A program made the position numbers and the translations under genes. The notes under the pieces are model-generated. The model saw nothing but the letters and a program-made list of their open reading frames with translations, had not been told where the DNA came from and did no database searches. Source: Methanobacteriota archaeon (lineage in GTDB: Archaea > Thermoplasmatota > Poseidoniia > Poseidoniales > Thalassarchaeaceae). From it: a DNA stretch of 8,332 nucleotides. Below are positions 1 to 6,743 of the stretch, piece by piece. Within the stretch, counting starts at the first letter, position 1. Every line of letters starts with the position of its first letter. The stretch covers positions 6,813 through 15,144 of the forward strand of contig PBPV01000083.1 in assembly GCA_002724815.1 (NCBI GenBank), read 5' to 3'.

Positions 1-323
1 ACAACTCTCGGAATTACATGAAAGTGGACGTGGGGCACTTCTTGTCCAGCCAGAGGTCCATCGTTCAGATTCACGCTGAAATCAGTCGTTTCGAATTCGA
101 TTGAAAGTCGTCGCTGAACTTCAACAATTCCGTCCATCAATGCACGTCGACTGTCGACAGACAATTGAGAAATTCGCTGCGCTTGCTCTTTGGGCACCAC
201 CAAAGTGTGGCCTGGACGATGAGGATTGATATCCAGGAAAGCATACCATAGTTCCTTTTCAGCTACCTTAGAAGAGGGTATTTCTCCACGAATAATTTTG
301 GTGAAGAGTGTGGTTTCGTCCAT
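1..323 (-). CDS. HIT-family nucleotide hydrolase/transferase, 3' end cut by window edge
   Basis: Seen: an open frame of 107 codons starting at ATG 323-321 and running off the left edge. The N-terminus has the KIIRGEIPSSKV pattern, followed by AFLDINPHRPGHTLVVPK near residues 28-45. The signature GQEVPHVHFHVIPR lies at residues 93-106, with the histidine triad H98, H100 and H102. Known: HIT proteins of this Hint/Fhit-like class hydrolyse or transfer nucleotidyl groups (AMP derivatives, dinucleoside polyphosphates), and the middle His carries the nucleotide intermediate. Such proteins are usually about 135-140 residues, so roughly 30 C-terminal residues lie outside the window. The two Cys found near the N-terminus of zinc-bearing relatives (CxFC) are Thr here, so an N-terminal Zn site is unlikely. 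The gene begins 22 bases after the propeller gene stop, preceded by a weak purine-rich GGAAGG. The family is clear; the substrate cannot be read from sequence. Confidence 0.93.
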   Translation of the reverse strand, partial: MDETTLFTKIIRGEIPSSKVAEKELWYAFLDINPHRPGHTLVVPKEQAQRISQLSVDSRRALMDGIVEVQRRLSIEFETTDFSVNLNDGPLAGQEVPHVHFHVIPRV

Positions 324-345
324 AACCTTCCGATGGGGGTCGACA

Positions 346-1986
346 TCATGAATCCGACTCAAAGACAGCGTCGTAATTCGTTCCCAAATATGCGGCCCAA
401 CTCATATTCTGCGGTGTTGTTGTATTGAGATCCATTCGAGATACAGTCCATGTTGCAGTAGGATTGGTGTAACCAGTGGTTGTCGTGGTTATCAATTCCA
501 AATCTCCATCAAGATCAAGATCAACAATTGTGGGTGTACCAATACTCATTTGACTTTGATTAAACAAAGTATTGGATGACATTAGACAGGTGTTGAATAC
601 AGATGCCTCATTGTAGAAAACATATTCTCCACTATCTGAGAATAGTTCACCTCCCCCGCGAATCATCAATATTTCATCACGCCCATCTCCATTCAGATCT
701 ACTGCCAATGGACTTGTGAAACTGGTGTGACTCGTATCTTCGGACCAAAGAATCTGGCCCGTTGCGCCATCAATCATAATTGATATTGAACCACTATACA
801 TTGGAAATGCCCCTATGGTAAAGTGAGAAAAAACATCTGGAATGCTATCGTTTGTGAAATATCCAATCGCGGCGGATGCCCATGATTCTGCATCGGGTAC
901 TGGGCCATTGTGAACATGTTCTTTGACGTCGACGGTCCAAATTTCTGAATAATTTCGCCCGTCTAGAACAATTAGGCGCCCATCAAAAGTACTGACAACC
1001 AAATCTTGAATTCCATCTAGATTCATGTCCACAATCGCTGGGGGAGCCATGATTCCTTTTGCAACATTTGGGGCCGGGTCTACAATACGCGTTGCGTTAC
1101 TAATATCTCCAGACATGAGGTCAGTGATCGATGTAGCCCAAAGGCCACCATCCCAAGTTTCGCCACCGGTTCCAAAAAGAATCTCTGATGTCATTTCAGG
1201 ATGTGGTTGATAAATCAAAGGTGACATGTAAGTCTCGCGAGAATCAGGCGTATCTGCAACCGAAAGGACCTCTCCTGTTGAACCAGATATGACAAGCAAA
1301 TAACCACTGTCACGGGGCTCCCCTGGTTGTTTGAGAGGGTCTCCACCATTTGATGTCAACCAGTCAACAATACCATCTGCATTTTGGTCATCAATGAATT
1401 GCCCCGTGTAGAATTGGAACCATTTTGAACGCTCATTGTTGCTTGAATCAAATTGCCAAATAATACTACCATTGATACCATTCACGGCAAATAACTGGTG
1501 GTTTCGACCACCCAATATGACGTCGAAGTTTGCATCGCCATCTAGATCTGCAAATTGGGCCGAGCTGAACATTTCACCTGATGCGTTAACTTCCCAAAGT
1601 ATGGATCCGTTTGCTCCATCTAAAGCGATGATGCTCCCGGTGGACTCTTCCTCAATTCCTGTCCCTGTCACGATGTCTAACACACCATCTCCATTCAAAT
1701 CGATAACATGGGGCGATGACATCATCCGATTGGAGCCGGTTGCTGTCCACGATGTTTCAACTTCAAGCGTTTGGTTAGATGAAGAAGGTGAACAGGTGTG
1801 GGTGTTTGCACAATCACTACCCGGAGGGCAGAGGGGTTGTGCCGGAATCGGTAAATCGGGAATGGTGCGTGTTTTTCCAGTTTTTTCATGATTCTCTGTA
1901 GAATCTGAAACACTAGCGAGATTAACCAGAATGAGTAAAATCAATACTAATATTGCCGCACCTTTGTACTCGAAGTTAGTAGACAT
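346..1986 (-). CDS. Secreted or membrane-anchored FG-GAP/PQQ-like beta-propeller protein
   Basis: Seen: 546 residues. Residues 9-25 are a hydrophobic segment (signal peptide or N-terminal anchor), followed by a polar and Pro-rich linker with Cys53, Cys59 and Cys65. The body repeats two elements. One is a Ca-binding-like loop: DLNGDGVLD at 96-104, DLDGDANFD at 147-155, DQNADGIVD at 200-208, DMNLDGIQD at 320-328, DLNGDGRDE at 430-437 and DLDLDGDLE at 489-497. The other is a strand-turn element of the type IIALDGANGSILWEVN, as near 119-134, 166-179, 338-353 and 403-416. Known: these elements occur in FG-GAP/VCBS integrin-like and PQQ-like propellers, which are extracellular and bind Ca ions. Inference: about six or seven blades exposed outside the cell, acting in adhesion or polymer binding. 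No catalytic residues are recognisable. Base composition looks AT-richer than its neighbours by eye. The ATG at 1986 puts the hydrophobic segment at the very N-terminus. Confidence 0.88.
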   Translation of the reverse strand: MSTNFEYKGAAILVLILLILVNLASVSDSTENHEKTGKTRTIPDLPIPAQPLCPPGSDCANTHTCSPSSSNQTLEVETSWTATGSNRMMSSPHVIDLNGDGVLDIVTGTGIEEESTGSIIALDGANGSILWEVNASGEMFSSAQFADLDGDANFDVILGGRNHQLFAVNGINGSIIWQFDSSNNERSKWFQFYTGQFIDDQNADGIVDWLTSNGGDPLKQPGEPRDSGYLLVISGSTGEVLSVADTPDSRETYMSPLIYQPHPEMTSEILFGTGGETWDGGLWATSITDLMSGDISNATRIVDPAPNVAKGIMAPPAIVDMNLDGIQDLVVSTFDGRLIVLDGRNYSEIWTVDVKEHVHNGPVPDAESWASAAIGYFTNDSIPDVFSHFTIGAFPMYSGSISIMIDGATGQILWSEDTSHTSFTSPLAVDLNGDGRDEILMIRGGGELFSDSGEYVFYNEASVFNTCLMSSNTLFNQSQMSIGTPTIVDLDLDGDLELITTTTTGYTNPTATWTVSRMDLNTTTPQNMSWAAYLGTNYDAVFESDS

Positions 1987-2034
1987 AAATCCGGGAGGGG
2001 ATGAGGATTCTTATCCTTGGCTACTGAAAGCCCA

Positions 2035-3627
2035 TCAACTTCGAAGTGGTAAACTTGTAACCGTTCCATCCATCGATGTCAATGAATGGCTAGGCGGTTC
2101 GGTATCAGTGGTTGGGAAATCAGATCGAACATGATTGCCTCGGCTTTCTTCGCGGGCTGTAGCCGCTGATACAGCCGCGGATGCGACAGAGAGTAGAGAT
2201 TGAGTTCGCAGCAGAGTCACCAATTCAGTATTCATCACCGGACTGGAGTCTGAAAGAGAGATTGTGGTTTCTTGAAGTTGTGAAATGCTAGCGGCAGCTT
2301 GTGTCAATCCACCAGCATTCCGAGAGGTTCCCATGTGGGTTTGCATTGTGGTTGCCAGTGTGGATTGAATCGTTCCTGCACTCACACCTTCAGCGCCGGC
2401 TGAAGACAACATTGAGTCGTGAAGGTGGTGCGCTTCCGTAAGGGCAATCGAAATTTGACTAGAACCCGAAAACTTGCTAGAAGCCGCCTGATTCGCTGCA
2501 GCATTACCAGCAAGTTCTCCACTGGCTATTGCGCCCAACAAGTGGTCGCCACTGTTGAGGGAGGCCCCATGTAAGCCAGAGCAGGCTGCATCGCCGGCAG
2601 CGAACAGTCCCTTGACGGTTGAATCCCATCCTCCTTTGACGACTTGGCCGATTGCATCGGTAGGGATCCCCCCAATTGTAACGTTAGCCATCGGCATGAG
2701 GGGGATTAGGGTTTGAGAACAATCAATGCCGCATCGAGATTGCAAATTCTCTGCGACGCCAGCAAACCATGTGGTTGCTGTTCGAGGGATTGAGGTCAAA
2801 TCCAAGGAGGCCCCCCCGGCGTCGATGATGGCTCTTGCGAGTGCGTCAGGGCCATCTTCCATGGACATGGGTTGCCCGTCAGCACCGATGACAACTCCGC
2901 CTGAACCAAGTAGATCCAATGGAAGGCGGAGTGATGTATCAGCAACTGTGAGTGGATGTATCGAAGTAAACTCAAGATTTGCAAGAGAGATGCCTTCCCG
3001 GAGAGCCAAGGCAGAGGAGACTCCCATGGCTCGGCTGTCGCCGGTCCATGCACTTTGGAATCCTGCATCTGCAAGAATCAGGGCCTTGGATTGGATGGAG
3101 AAAATTTCACCGGATTGCACGTCAAGAGCGATCAATCCGTTCGCAGTGCCGTTCTTCATGACAATATCGAGAACCTCGATATCTCCGCGTCGGGGGATAT
3201 TTCGCTTGATGCACTGTTCTTCCAAAATTGAACGTACCTCTCGAAGTGTTGAATCTCCTGTGCCGGCTGTTCTTGGATTGGATTGGCCGGGCAATTGTCC
3301 CAGATGAGGGCTACCATTCCGATCTCTACGAAGGTTGAGACCCCACTTCTCCAATTGTGCCAAATGACCCACGGCGGAGCCTGTGGTTGATGTGACGATG
3401 TCGCCTTCACACAAGTCTGCACCAACACGATGGGTGTCCGCTGCGTGTCCAGCTGAGTTGGTCTCTCCTGCAGAGGAGGCAAGGCCGCAGATGATGGCGT
3501 CATCGTTGAATGACGAGGGTTGAGATGAACTCAGTACGGTCACTGTGGCTCCCGCGTCCGAGGCTGCAATAGCAGCCCGCATTCCAGCAACACTTCCTCC
3601 GACAATGACAACATCCCATGCCTGCAA
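2035..3627 (-). CDS. SdhA/FrdA-like FAD-dependent oxidoreductase with degenerate active site
   Basis: Seen: 530 residues. An N-terminal FAD-binding Rossmann motif reads VVIVGGSVAGMRAAI (6-20). ADTHRVGADLCEGD (63-76) matches the 'DTvkGsdylgDqd' block. LEFTSIHPL is at 218-226, IGGIPTDAIGQVV at 318-330, GLFAAGDAACSGLHGAS at 340-356, and a C-terminal block ends in ESRGNHVRSDFP (494-505). This order is that of the succinate dehydrogenase/fumarate reductase flavoprotein family. Against E. coli SdhA from memory, His242 is kept (H224), but His354 is Asn315, Arg286 is Leu240, the Arg of HGANRLG is Leu357, and the FAD-linking His of RSHTVSAQGG has no counterpart. Inference: FAD is probably bound non-covalently and the substrate is not succinate or fumarate. 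No iron-sulfur or membrane-anchor subunit is adjacent. The start is TTG at 3627, because an in-frame stop lies upstream with no ATG or GTG between, and GGTGAT precedes it. Confidence 0.87.
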   Translation of the reverse strand: MQAWDVVIVGGSVAGMRAAIAASDAGATVTVLSSSQPSSFNDDAIICGLASSAGETNSAGHAADTHRVGADLCEGDIVTSTTGSAVGHLAQLEKWGLNLRRDRNGSPHLGQLPGQSNPRTAGTGDSTLREVRSILEEQCIKRNIPRRGDIEVLDIVMKNGTANGLIALDVQSGEIFSIQSKALILADAGFQSAWTGDSRAMGVSSALALREGISLANLEFTSIHPLTVADTSLRLPLDLLGSGGVVIGADGQPMSMEDGPDALARAIIDAGGASLDLTSIPRTATTWFAGVAENLQSRCGIDCSQTLIPLMPMANVTIGGIPTDAIGQVVKGGWDSTVKGLFAAGDAACSGLHGASLNSGDHLLGAIASGELAGNAAANQAASSKFSGSSQISIALTEAHHLHDSMLSSAGAEGVSAGTIQSTLATTMQTHMGTSRNAGGLTQAAASISQLQETTISLSDSSPVMNTELVTLLRTQSLLSVASAAVSAATAREESRGNHVRSDFPTTDTEPPSHSLTSMDGTVTSLPLRS

Positions 3628-3630
3628 GAT

Positions 3631-3636
3631 ATCACC
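3631..3636 (-). promoter_or_regulatory. Shine-Dalgarno site GGTGAT for the TTG-start flavoprotein gene
   Basis: The minus strand reads GGTGAT, then ATC, then the TTG start. GGTGAT is complementary to the AUCACC part of the archaeal 16S rRNA 3' end, and the 3-base gap suits this start-proximal part of the anti-SD. It decides the start, since no ATG or GTG is available in frame between the upstream stop and the Rossmann motif. Confidence 0.6.
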
Positions 3637-3662
3637 CTGTATTCTTGGGCACTTGAGGTCGC

Positions 3663-3670
3663 ATCATAAA
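3663..3670 (-). promoter_or_regulatory. Possible weak TATA box for the flavoprotein gene
   Basis: In the 65-base spacer the minus strand reads TTTATGAT, the only TATA-like stretch there. Its centre is about 39 bases upstream of the TTG start. A transcript starting about 27 bases downstream would have a leader of about 12 bases that includes the GGTGAT site. One imperfect octamer is weak evidence, and no purine-rich BRE is clear beside it. Confidence 0.22.
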
Positions 3671-3692
3671 CGCATCCATGTGTGAACCGCAC

Positions 3693-5231
3693 CTACGGTG
3701 CGATAAATTTGGACGGGTCGGCATGGTTCAATGCCTGATTTTGCCATCTTCTGGCGGTGTCTCTAGCCGTACCCATTCGTCTTCGAAGAGTATCTCCTCC
3801 GCCGGATCGAGTCGAGACTTCGGTCCACAGTGTATCTGAACCAATCGTGTGCCCATCGGCATGTCGAATCGCGATTCGAACCGGTCGACGACCCTCGATG
3901 TGATCAGTCCAAGCCAAACTCAACCAAAGAACGTGGGCTGAGTCGACTAAATTGCTCAACCATGTGACTACATCTTCCTCATCGTTGGACCACATGGGCA
4001 ATGGGTGATTGGGGGGCACCAAAGGCTCCGGTGTCAGTTTGAATGTTTGACGTGAAGGTTGTCCATCCGGCACGTGAACTTCAAGTTCAATTGGAACTCG
4101 ATCTTCACTTAAATTATTGACCATCACGAACAAATCTCCACGAGATTCGGCACAGTGTAGCGGTAGGCTTGCATCCAACCTCCAAGAGTTCCCTGCAATC
4201 GACTCATTGTGATCCATCAAGCCGAACTGTAGACGGTCGATTTGTCGAAACATATCGCTTTGCCATGCCCTTGTATGGCCGACAAGGCGAGAAAGTGTTG
4301 GGAGGTCTAGATGGGGGTTCTGCAAGAGGATCGGTTCAATGTAGGTGGGGCCGACTAGTTTCTCAAATTCCTGCATCAGTTGATATTGTGTAAGCATGTT
4401 CTGTCCCCTCAAATACACAGCATGGAGAATTTGTTCAACTGTTTTGTTCAAGTCTAGTTGGTCACCAATGGTTTCGCCAAGACTTTCTTTCCACCTTTGG
4501 AATCGATTGGTGCTCTCTGGATCCAAATGTGCGAGGAGGATTTGAGTCAATGGATTCTCCAACGTGCTTGTATGTTGACTCGGTGCGTGATAGACCAAAA
4601 ATGGGAGGTCATCTGTGTGCCTCGGTGTTCGTCTCTCAACCGTAATCGACTGAACGAGAGCTAGGCTAGCAGCCAAGATGCTGATTACGAGTAGCAGACC
4701 TCGTGTCTCGGACCCAACGGGGAAGAGGTTCGCAAGCCCCAACAGTAGTGAATAGGTCAGTAAGTATCCAATTCGCATGTGCTCATGCAAACGCAATTCT
4801 GTCAGTGTATTGAGAATACGTTCAATGCTACCATCGTGTTCATCTTGAGAGCGGCCTCTCGCCCCAAAGCGCCCCATTCCGACCCAGAGGGCAAGATTCC
4901 GAGTGATCGTCGATGGTGCAACAAAAATTAGCGTTAGTGTAGCAGTGATTGTTGCGGCTAAGGAGGGGCTGAACTTCTCAGGAAGTGACATCACAGTGAT
5001 CGTTGAAATCAGCAGGATTAGAGGAATTAGATTCCGGAATAATGACCAGGTCCAATTGCTTGAAAGGCGGCCCCAAAACCGGCGTGATCGCTCCATTCGG
5101 GCCAGTCTATTGTCAATCAATTCCTCAAGACCGTCTTCGGCCTCAAACGCTTCACCGTAGGGCCTAGGGAGATTCACTCCTCCATCATCTCGTCGCATCG
5201 GAACAGGTGCGGTGAGGGTTGCATAGGTCAT
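3693..5231 (-). CDS. Four-helix membrane protein of unknown function with large soluble C-terminal region
   Basis: I do not recognise this family. Seen: 512 residues. A polar N-terminus of about 60 residues is rich in acidic and basic side chains (AEDGLEELIDNRLARMERSR). Two hydrophobic helical hairpins follow, at about 68-84/91-110 and 153-171/178-196, separated by a charged stretch (120-150). The last 310 residues are soluble. Residues 225-345 look mostly helical (for example NKTVEQILHAVYLRGQNML). Residues 355-470 are strand-rich (DLFVMVNNLSEDRVPIELEVHV, then VRIAIRHADG and SDTLWTEV) and could be an Ig-like or C2-like sandwich. The tail (480-500) is Arg-rich. There are no obvious nucleotide-binding or catalytic motifs and no signal peptide, so both large ends are probably cytoplasmic (inference). 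The ATG at 5231 has AGGAG upstream. The gene is separated from its minus-strand neighbours by the tRNA on one side and a 65-base spacer on the other. Confidence 0.85.
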   Translation of the reverse strand: MTYATLTAPVPMRRDDGGVNLPRPYGEAFEAEDGLEELIDNRLARMERSRRFWGRLSSNWTWSLFRNLIPLILLISTITVMSLPEKFSPSLAATITATLTLIFVAPSTITRNLALWVGMGRFGARGRSQDEHDGSIERILNTLTELRLHEHMRIGYLLTYSLLLGLANLFPVGSETRGLLLVISILAASLALVQSITVERRTPRHTDDLPFLVYHAPSQHTSTLENPLTQILLAHLDPESTNRFQRWKESLGETIGDQLDLNKTVEQILHAVYLRGQNMLTQYQLMQEFEKLVGPTYIEPILLQNPHLDLPTLSRLVGHTRAWQSDMFRQIDRLQFGLMDHNESIAGNSWRLDASLPLHCAESRGDLFVMVNNLSEDRVPIELEVHVPDGQPSRQTFKLTPEPLVPPNHPLPMWSNDEEDVVTWLSNLVDSAHVLWLSLAWTDHIEGRRPVRIAIRHADGHTIGSDTLWTEVSTRSGGGDTLRRRMGTARDTARRWQNQALNHADPSKFIAP

Positions 5232-5241
5232 CAGTATGACG

Positions 5242-5246
5242 CTCCT
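5242..5246 (-). promoter_or_regulatory. Shine-Dalgarno-like AGGAG for the membrane-protein gene
   Basis: The minus strand reads AAAGGAGC, with AGGAG ending 10 bases before the ATG at 5231. This supports that start. The spacing is at the long end of the usual range, and a small inverted repeat lies between the site and the start codon. Confidence 0.4.
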
Positions 5247-5289
5247 TTGCCCCCGTAACGTCCTTCAATGCCGAGCAGGAGGGAGGGTT

Positions 5290-5363
5290 GGGCGCGTCGC
5301 ATAGCTGGATATTGCACCGGCCTCCTAAGCCGGATGTCGTGGGTTCGAATCCTGCCGCGCCCG
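5290..5363 (+). tRNA. tRNA-Arg (anticodon CCU)
   Basis: Seen: a complete cloverleaf of 74 bases. The acceptor arms GGGCGCG (5290-5296) and CGCGCCC (5356-5362) pair perfectly, with discriminator G5363. The D-arm has a GCA/TGC stem and carries the invariant AG and GG of AGCTGGATA. The anticodon stem CCGGC/GCCGG encloses loop CTCCTAA, giving anticodon CCT, which reads AGG (Arg). The variable loop is ATGTC. The T-arm is GTGGG-TTCGAAT-CCTGC, with one T-G and one G-T wobble pair. CCA is not encoded (TCG follows), so it must be added after transcription. There is no sign of an intron. It is the only gene on the plus strand: 58 bases from the start of the membrane-protein gene (divergent) and 4 bases from the stop of the RFC-like gene (convergent). 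No clear TATA box is visible in the upstream 58 bases. Confidence 0.96.
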
Positions 5364-5367
5364 TCGA

Positions 5368-6501
5368 TTACATCGCCAAACCATGGCGTCTTCCGGACTG
5401 AGTGATCTCATGGAGGAAATTCTCAATCTGAATCCTTGGATGAATGGTGCCTCTCAGAGCAACATCACAATTGGACAACGCGTCAAGCATCTCGTTTCTC
5501 AATTCGGGAGGCAACATCAATCGGTTACCAGTAAGTTCCATGTGAATTTGGTGAACGACATCTTCAGCGTCCAATGCATGAACGCCCATCATTTCGTCCA
5601 ATTGACCCATTGCACCTTCTAGGGTCTTGACATTTCGTCCCCCTTTCTTTTCCCATCTCCATTCAATCACTTTTCCACGCAATGCCAACTCAATCATTCG
5701 ACGAGCATGCTGCAAGGTGCTAGCCGATACCACGTCATACAAGCGATTGCGGGTTCCAGTCATTCCTCTTCGAGCCAGTAGTTCGGTCGTGAATAGGGCC
5801 TTTCGTAGATTTCCGTTGGCGACATGGGCGATGTCACCAGACATCCCTTCAGCCAAGTCTATCCCCTCAAGTGATGCAACCTTTTCGACTGTGGATTCGA
5901 TCTCTTCCATCTCAATCGGTGGGATGCGGATGTGTTGCATTCGACTACGTAGAGCGTCGATGATACGACTGGGTGCTCGTGCGGTGAAAATGAATCGTGT
6001 CGTGTGTGACTCTGATTCCATCATCCTTCGAAGGTAGGGTTGCCTACGGGAACCCAGATGGTCCGCATCTTCAATGACGATCAAACGGCTAACTGGGGCT
6101 CGGCCAAACTCAACTTTGGTTTCTTCGCCACAAGGGGCCTCTCCGACGTCTCCTTCCCACATGTTCCGATCAAAGGCATCTAGACTGGTTCGACTTGCAA
6201 GAGTGTCTGTGGATTTTTGACCTGAAGGTCGTAGGAACTCTTCAAATTTTTTCATTGCACCCGCCTGGCGTGACAAATCTCTAGCTTGGAGAACGTGACA
6301 GGTCGATTTCCAGCCCGGCCCGAGTACTTGTCGTGCGACCAAGCGCCATGCTGCTGTTTTTCCGACTCCTGCTGGACCTGTAATAAGTAAGTGAGGGGGG
6401 TCACCAGATAGGCTCGCACGAATGAATTGGTCCCTGATTTTCTGTGGCACGGCCAATTGATCAAATCGCTTGGGTGCGTGAATGGAAAGCCACGAGGGCA
6501 T
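5368..6501 (-). CDS. Replication factor C small-subunit-like clamp-loader ATPase, divergent
   Basis: Seen: 377 residues from ATG 6501. The N-terminus WLSIHAPKRFDQLAVPQKI corresponds to the 'W.eKYRPk..ddivgq' box of RFC subunits. Walker A is GPAGVGKT (42-49) and Walker B is LIVIEDAD (140-147). FIFTARAPSRII (170-181) sits at sensor 1, LRSRMQHIRIPP (184-195) matches the Arg-finger SRC box, and GNLRKAL (230-236) is sensor 2. The collar-like C-terminus ends in GTIHPRIQIENFLHEI. Known: RFC subunits load the PCNA clamp onto primed DNA using ATP. Odd: Walker B has EDAD instead of DEAD, sensor 1 lacks Asn, and a polar insert of roughly 45 residues lies between Walker A and B, making it longer than the usual 320-330 residues. 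Inference: a second, specialised small subunit rather than the main RfcS. GTG 6507 and TTG 6504 are in-frame alternative starts; ATG was preferred. It lies 39 bases downstream of rpoP. Confidence 0.88.
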   Translation of the reverse strand: MPSWLSIHAPKRFDQLAVPQKIRDQFIRASLSGDPPHLLITGPAGVGKTAAWRLVARQVLGPGWKSTCHVLQARDLSRQAGAMKKFEEFLRPSGQKSTDTLASRTSLDAFDRNMWEGDVGEAPCGEETKVEFGRAPVSRLIVIEDADHLGSRRQPYLRRMMESESHTTRFIFTARAPSRIIDALRSRMQHIRIPPIEMEEIESTVEKVASLEGIDLAEGMSGDIAHVANGNLRKALFTTELLARRGMTGTRNRLYDVVSASTLQHARRMIELALRGKVIEWRWEKKGGRNVKTLEGAMGQLDEMMGVHALDAEDVVHQIHMELTGNRLMLPPELRNEMLDALSNCDVALRGTIHPRIQIENFLHEITQSGRRHGLAM

Positions 6502-6540
6502 CAACACGGACGAAAGTGTCGAGGTCTTTCAACAAGACGC

Positions 6541-6687
6541 TCAGATGGCATCCAGAGTCTTGTGCCCCTGTCGGCGTGGCTTGGTAAAAATGCGAAATCC
6601 ACAGGATTTGCACGCGATACCAGTTCTTGTCCCTTCGAACTCATCGAGGTGCCCACATCGCAGACACTTGTAGGTAACAGTAGCCAT
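6541..6687 (-). CDS. rpoP: DNA-directed RNA polymerase subunit P (Rpb12-like zinc ribbon)
   Basis: Seen: 48 residues starting MATVTYKCLRCGHLDEF and ending in KPRRQGHKTLDAI. The zinc ribbon is C8-x2-C11 and C26-x2-C29 (KCLRCG, ACKSCG), followed by FRIFTKPRR. This matches the YKCxRCG...CPYCGxRILxKxRP layout of archaeal RpoP and eukaryotic Rpb12. Known: this subunit bridges the Rpo3/Rpo10 assembly platform and the Rpo2 side of RNA polymerase and binds one zinc. The usual length is 44-50 residues, so the gene is complete. It lies 56 bases after guaAA and 39 bases before the RFC-like gene, all on the minus strand, so cotranscription is plausible. In many archaea rpoP follows the gene for ribosomal protein L37Ae; that neighbour is absent here. 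No strong Shine-Dalgarno site is visible. The gene is easily missed because of its size. Confidence 0.9.
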   Translation of the reverse strand: MATVTYKCLRCGHLDEFEGTRTGIACKSCGFRIFTKPRRQGHKTLDAI

Positions 6688-6743
6688 TGAATTCGCCGAC
6701 CTGCCTCTCCCATTTGAAGCCGTCGACGAGAGAAGATGGTTGT

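Noticed and set aside
344..348. TGATG overlap suggesting a translationally coupled start for the HIT gene
   Set aside because: The ATG at 346 is out of frame with the HIT protein. The in-frame ATG at 323 gives the family-typical N-terminus.
1436..1891. A 151-codon plus-strand open frame antisense to the propeller gene
   Set aside because: Its sequence mirrors the repeated loops of the propeller gene on the other strand and shows no independent features.
2005..2032. Two small inverted repeats (GGAT-TCTT-ATCC and GGCT-ACTGAA-AGCC) in the spacer after the flavoprotein gene, considered as a terminator
   Set aside because: The stems are only 4 bases and no T-run follows on the minus strand, so neither a bacterial-type hairpin nor an archaeal poly-T terminator is supported.
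2726..3307. A 193-codon plus-strand open frame antisense to the flavoprotein gene
   Set aside because: It is fully contained in a well-supported gene on the opposite strand, and the translation has no family motif.
6501..6713. A 70-codon minus-strand frame across the rpoP region
   Set aside because: It is the wrong frame over rpoP. The correct frame gives a zinc-ribbon protein with both CxxC pairs, whereas this one has no recognisable features.
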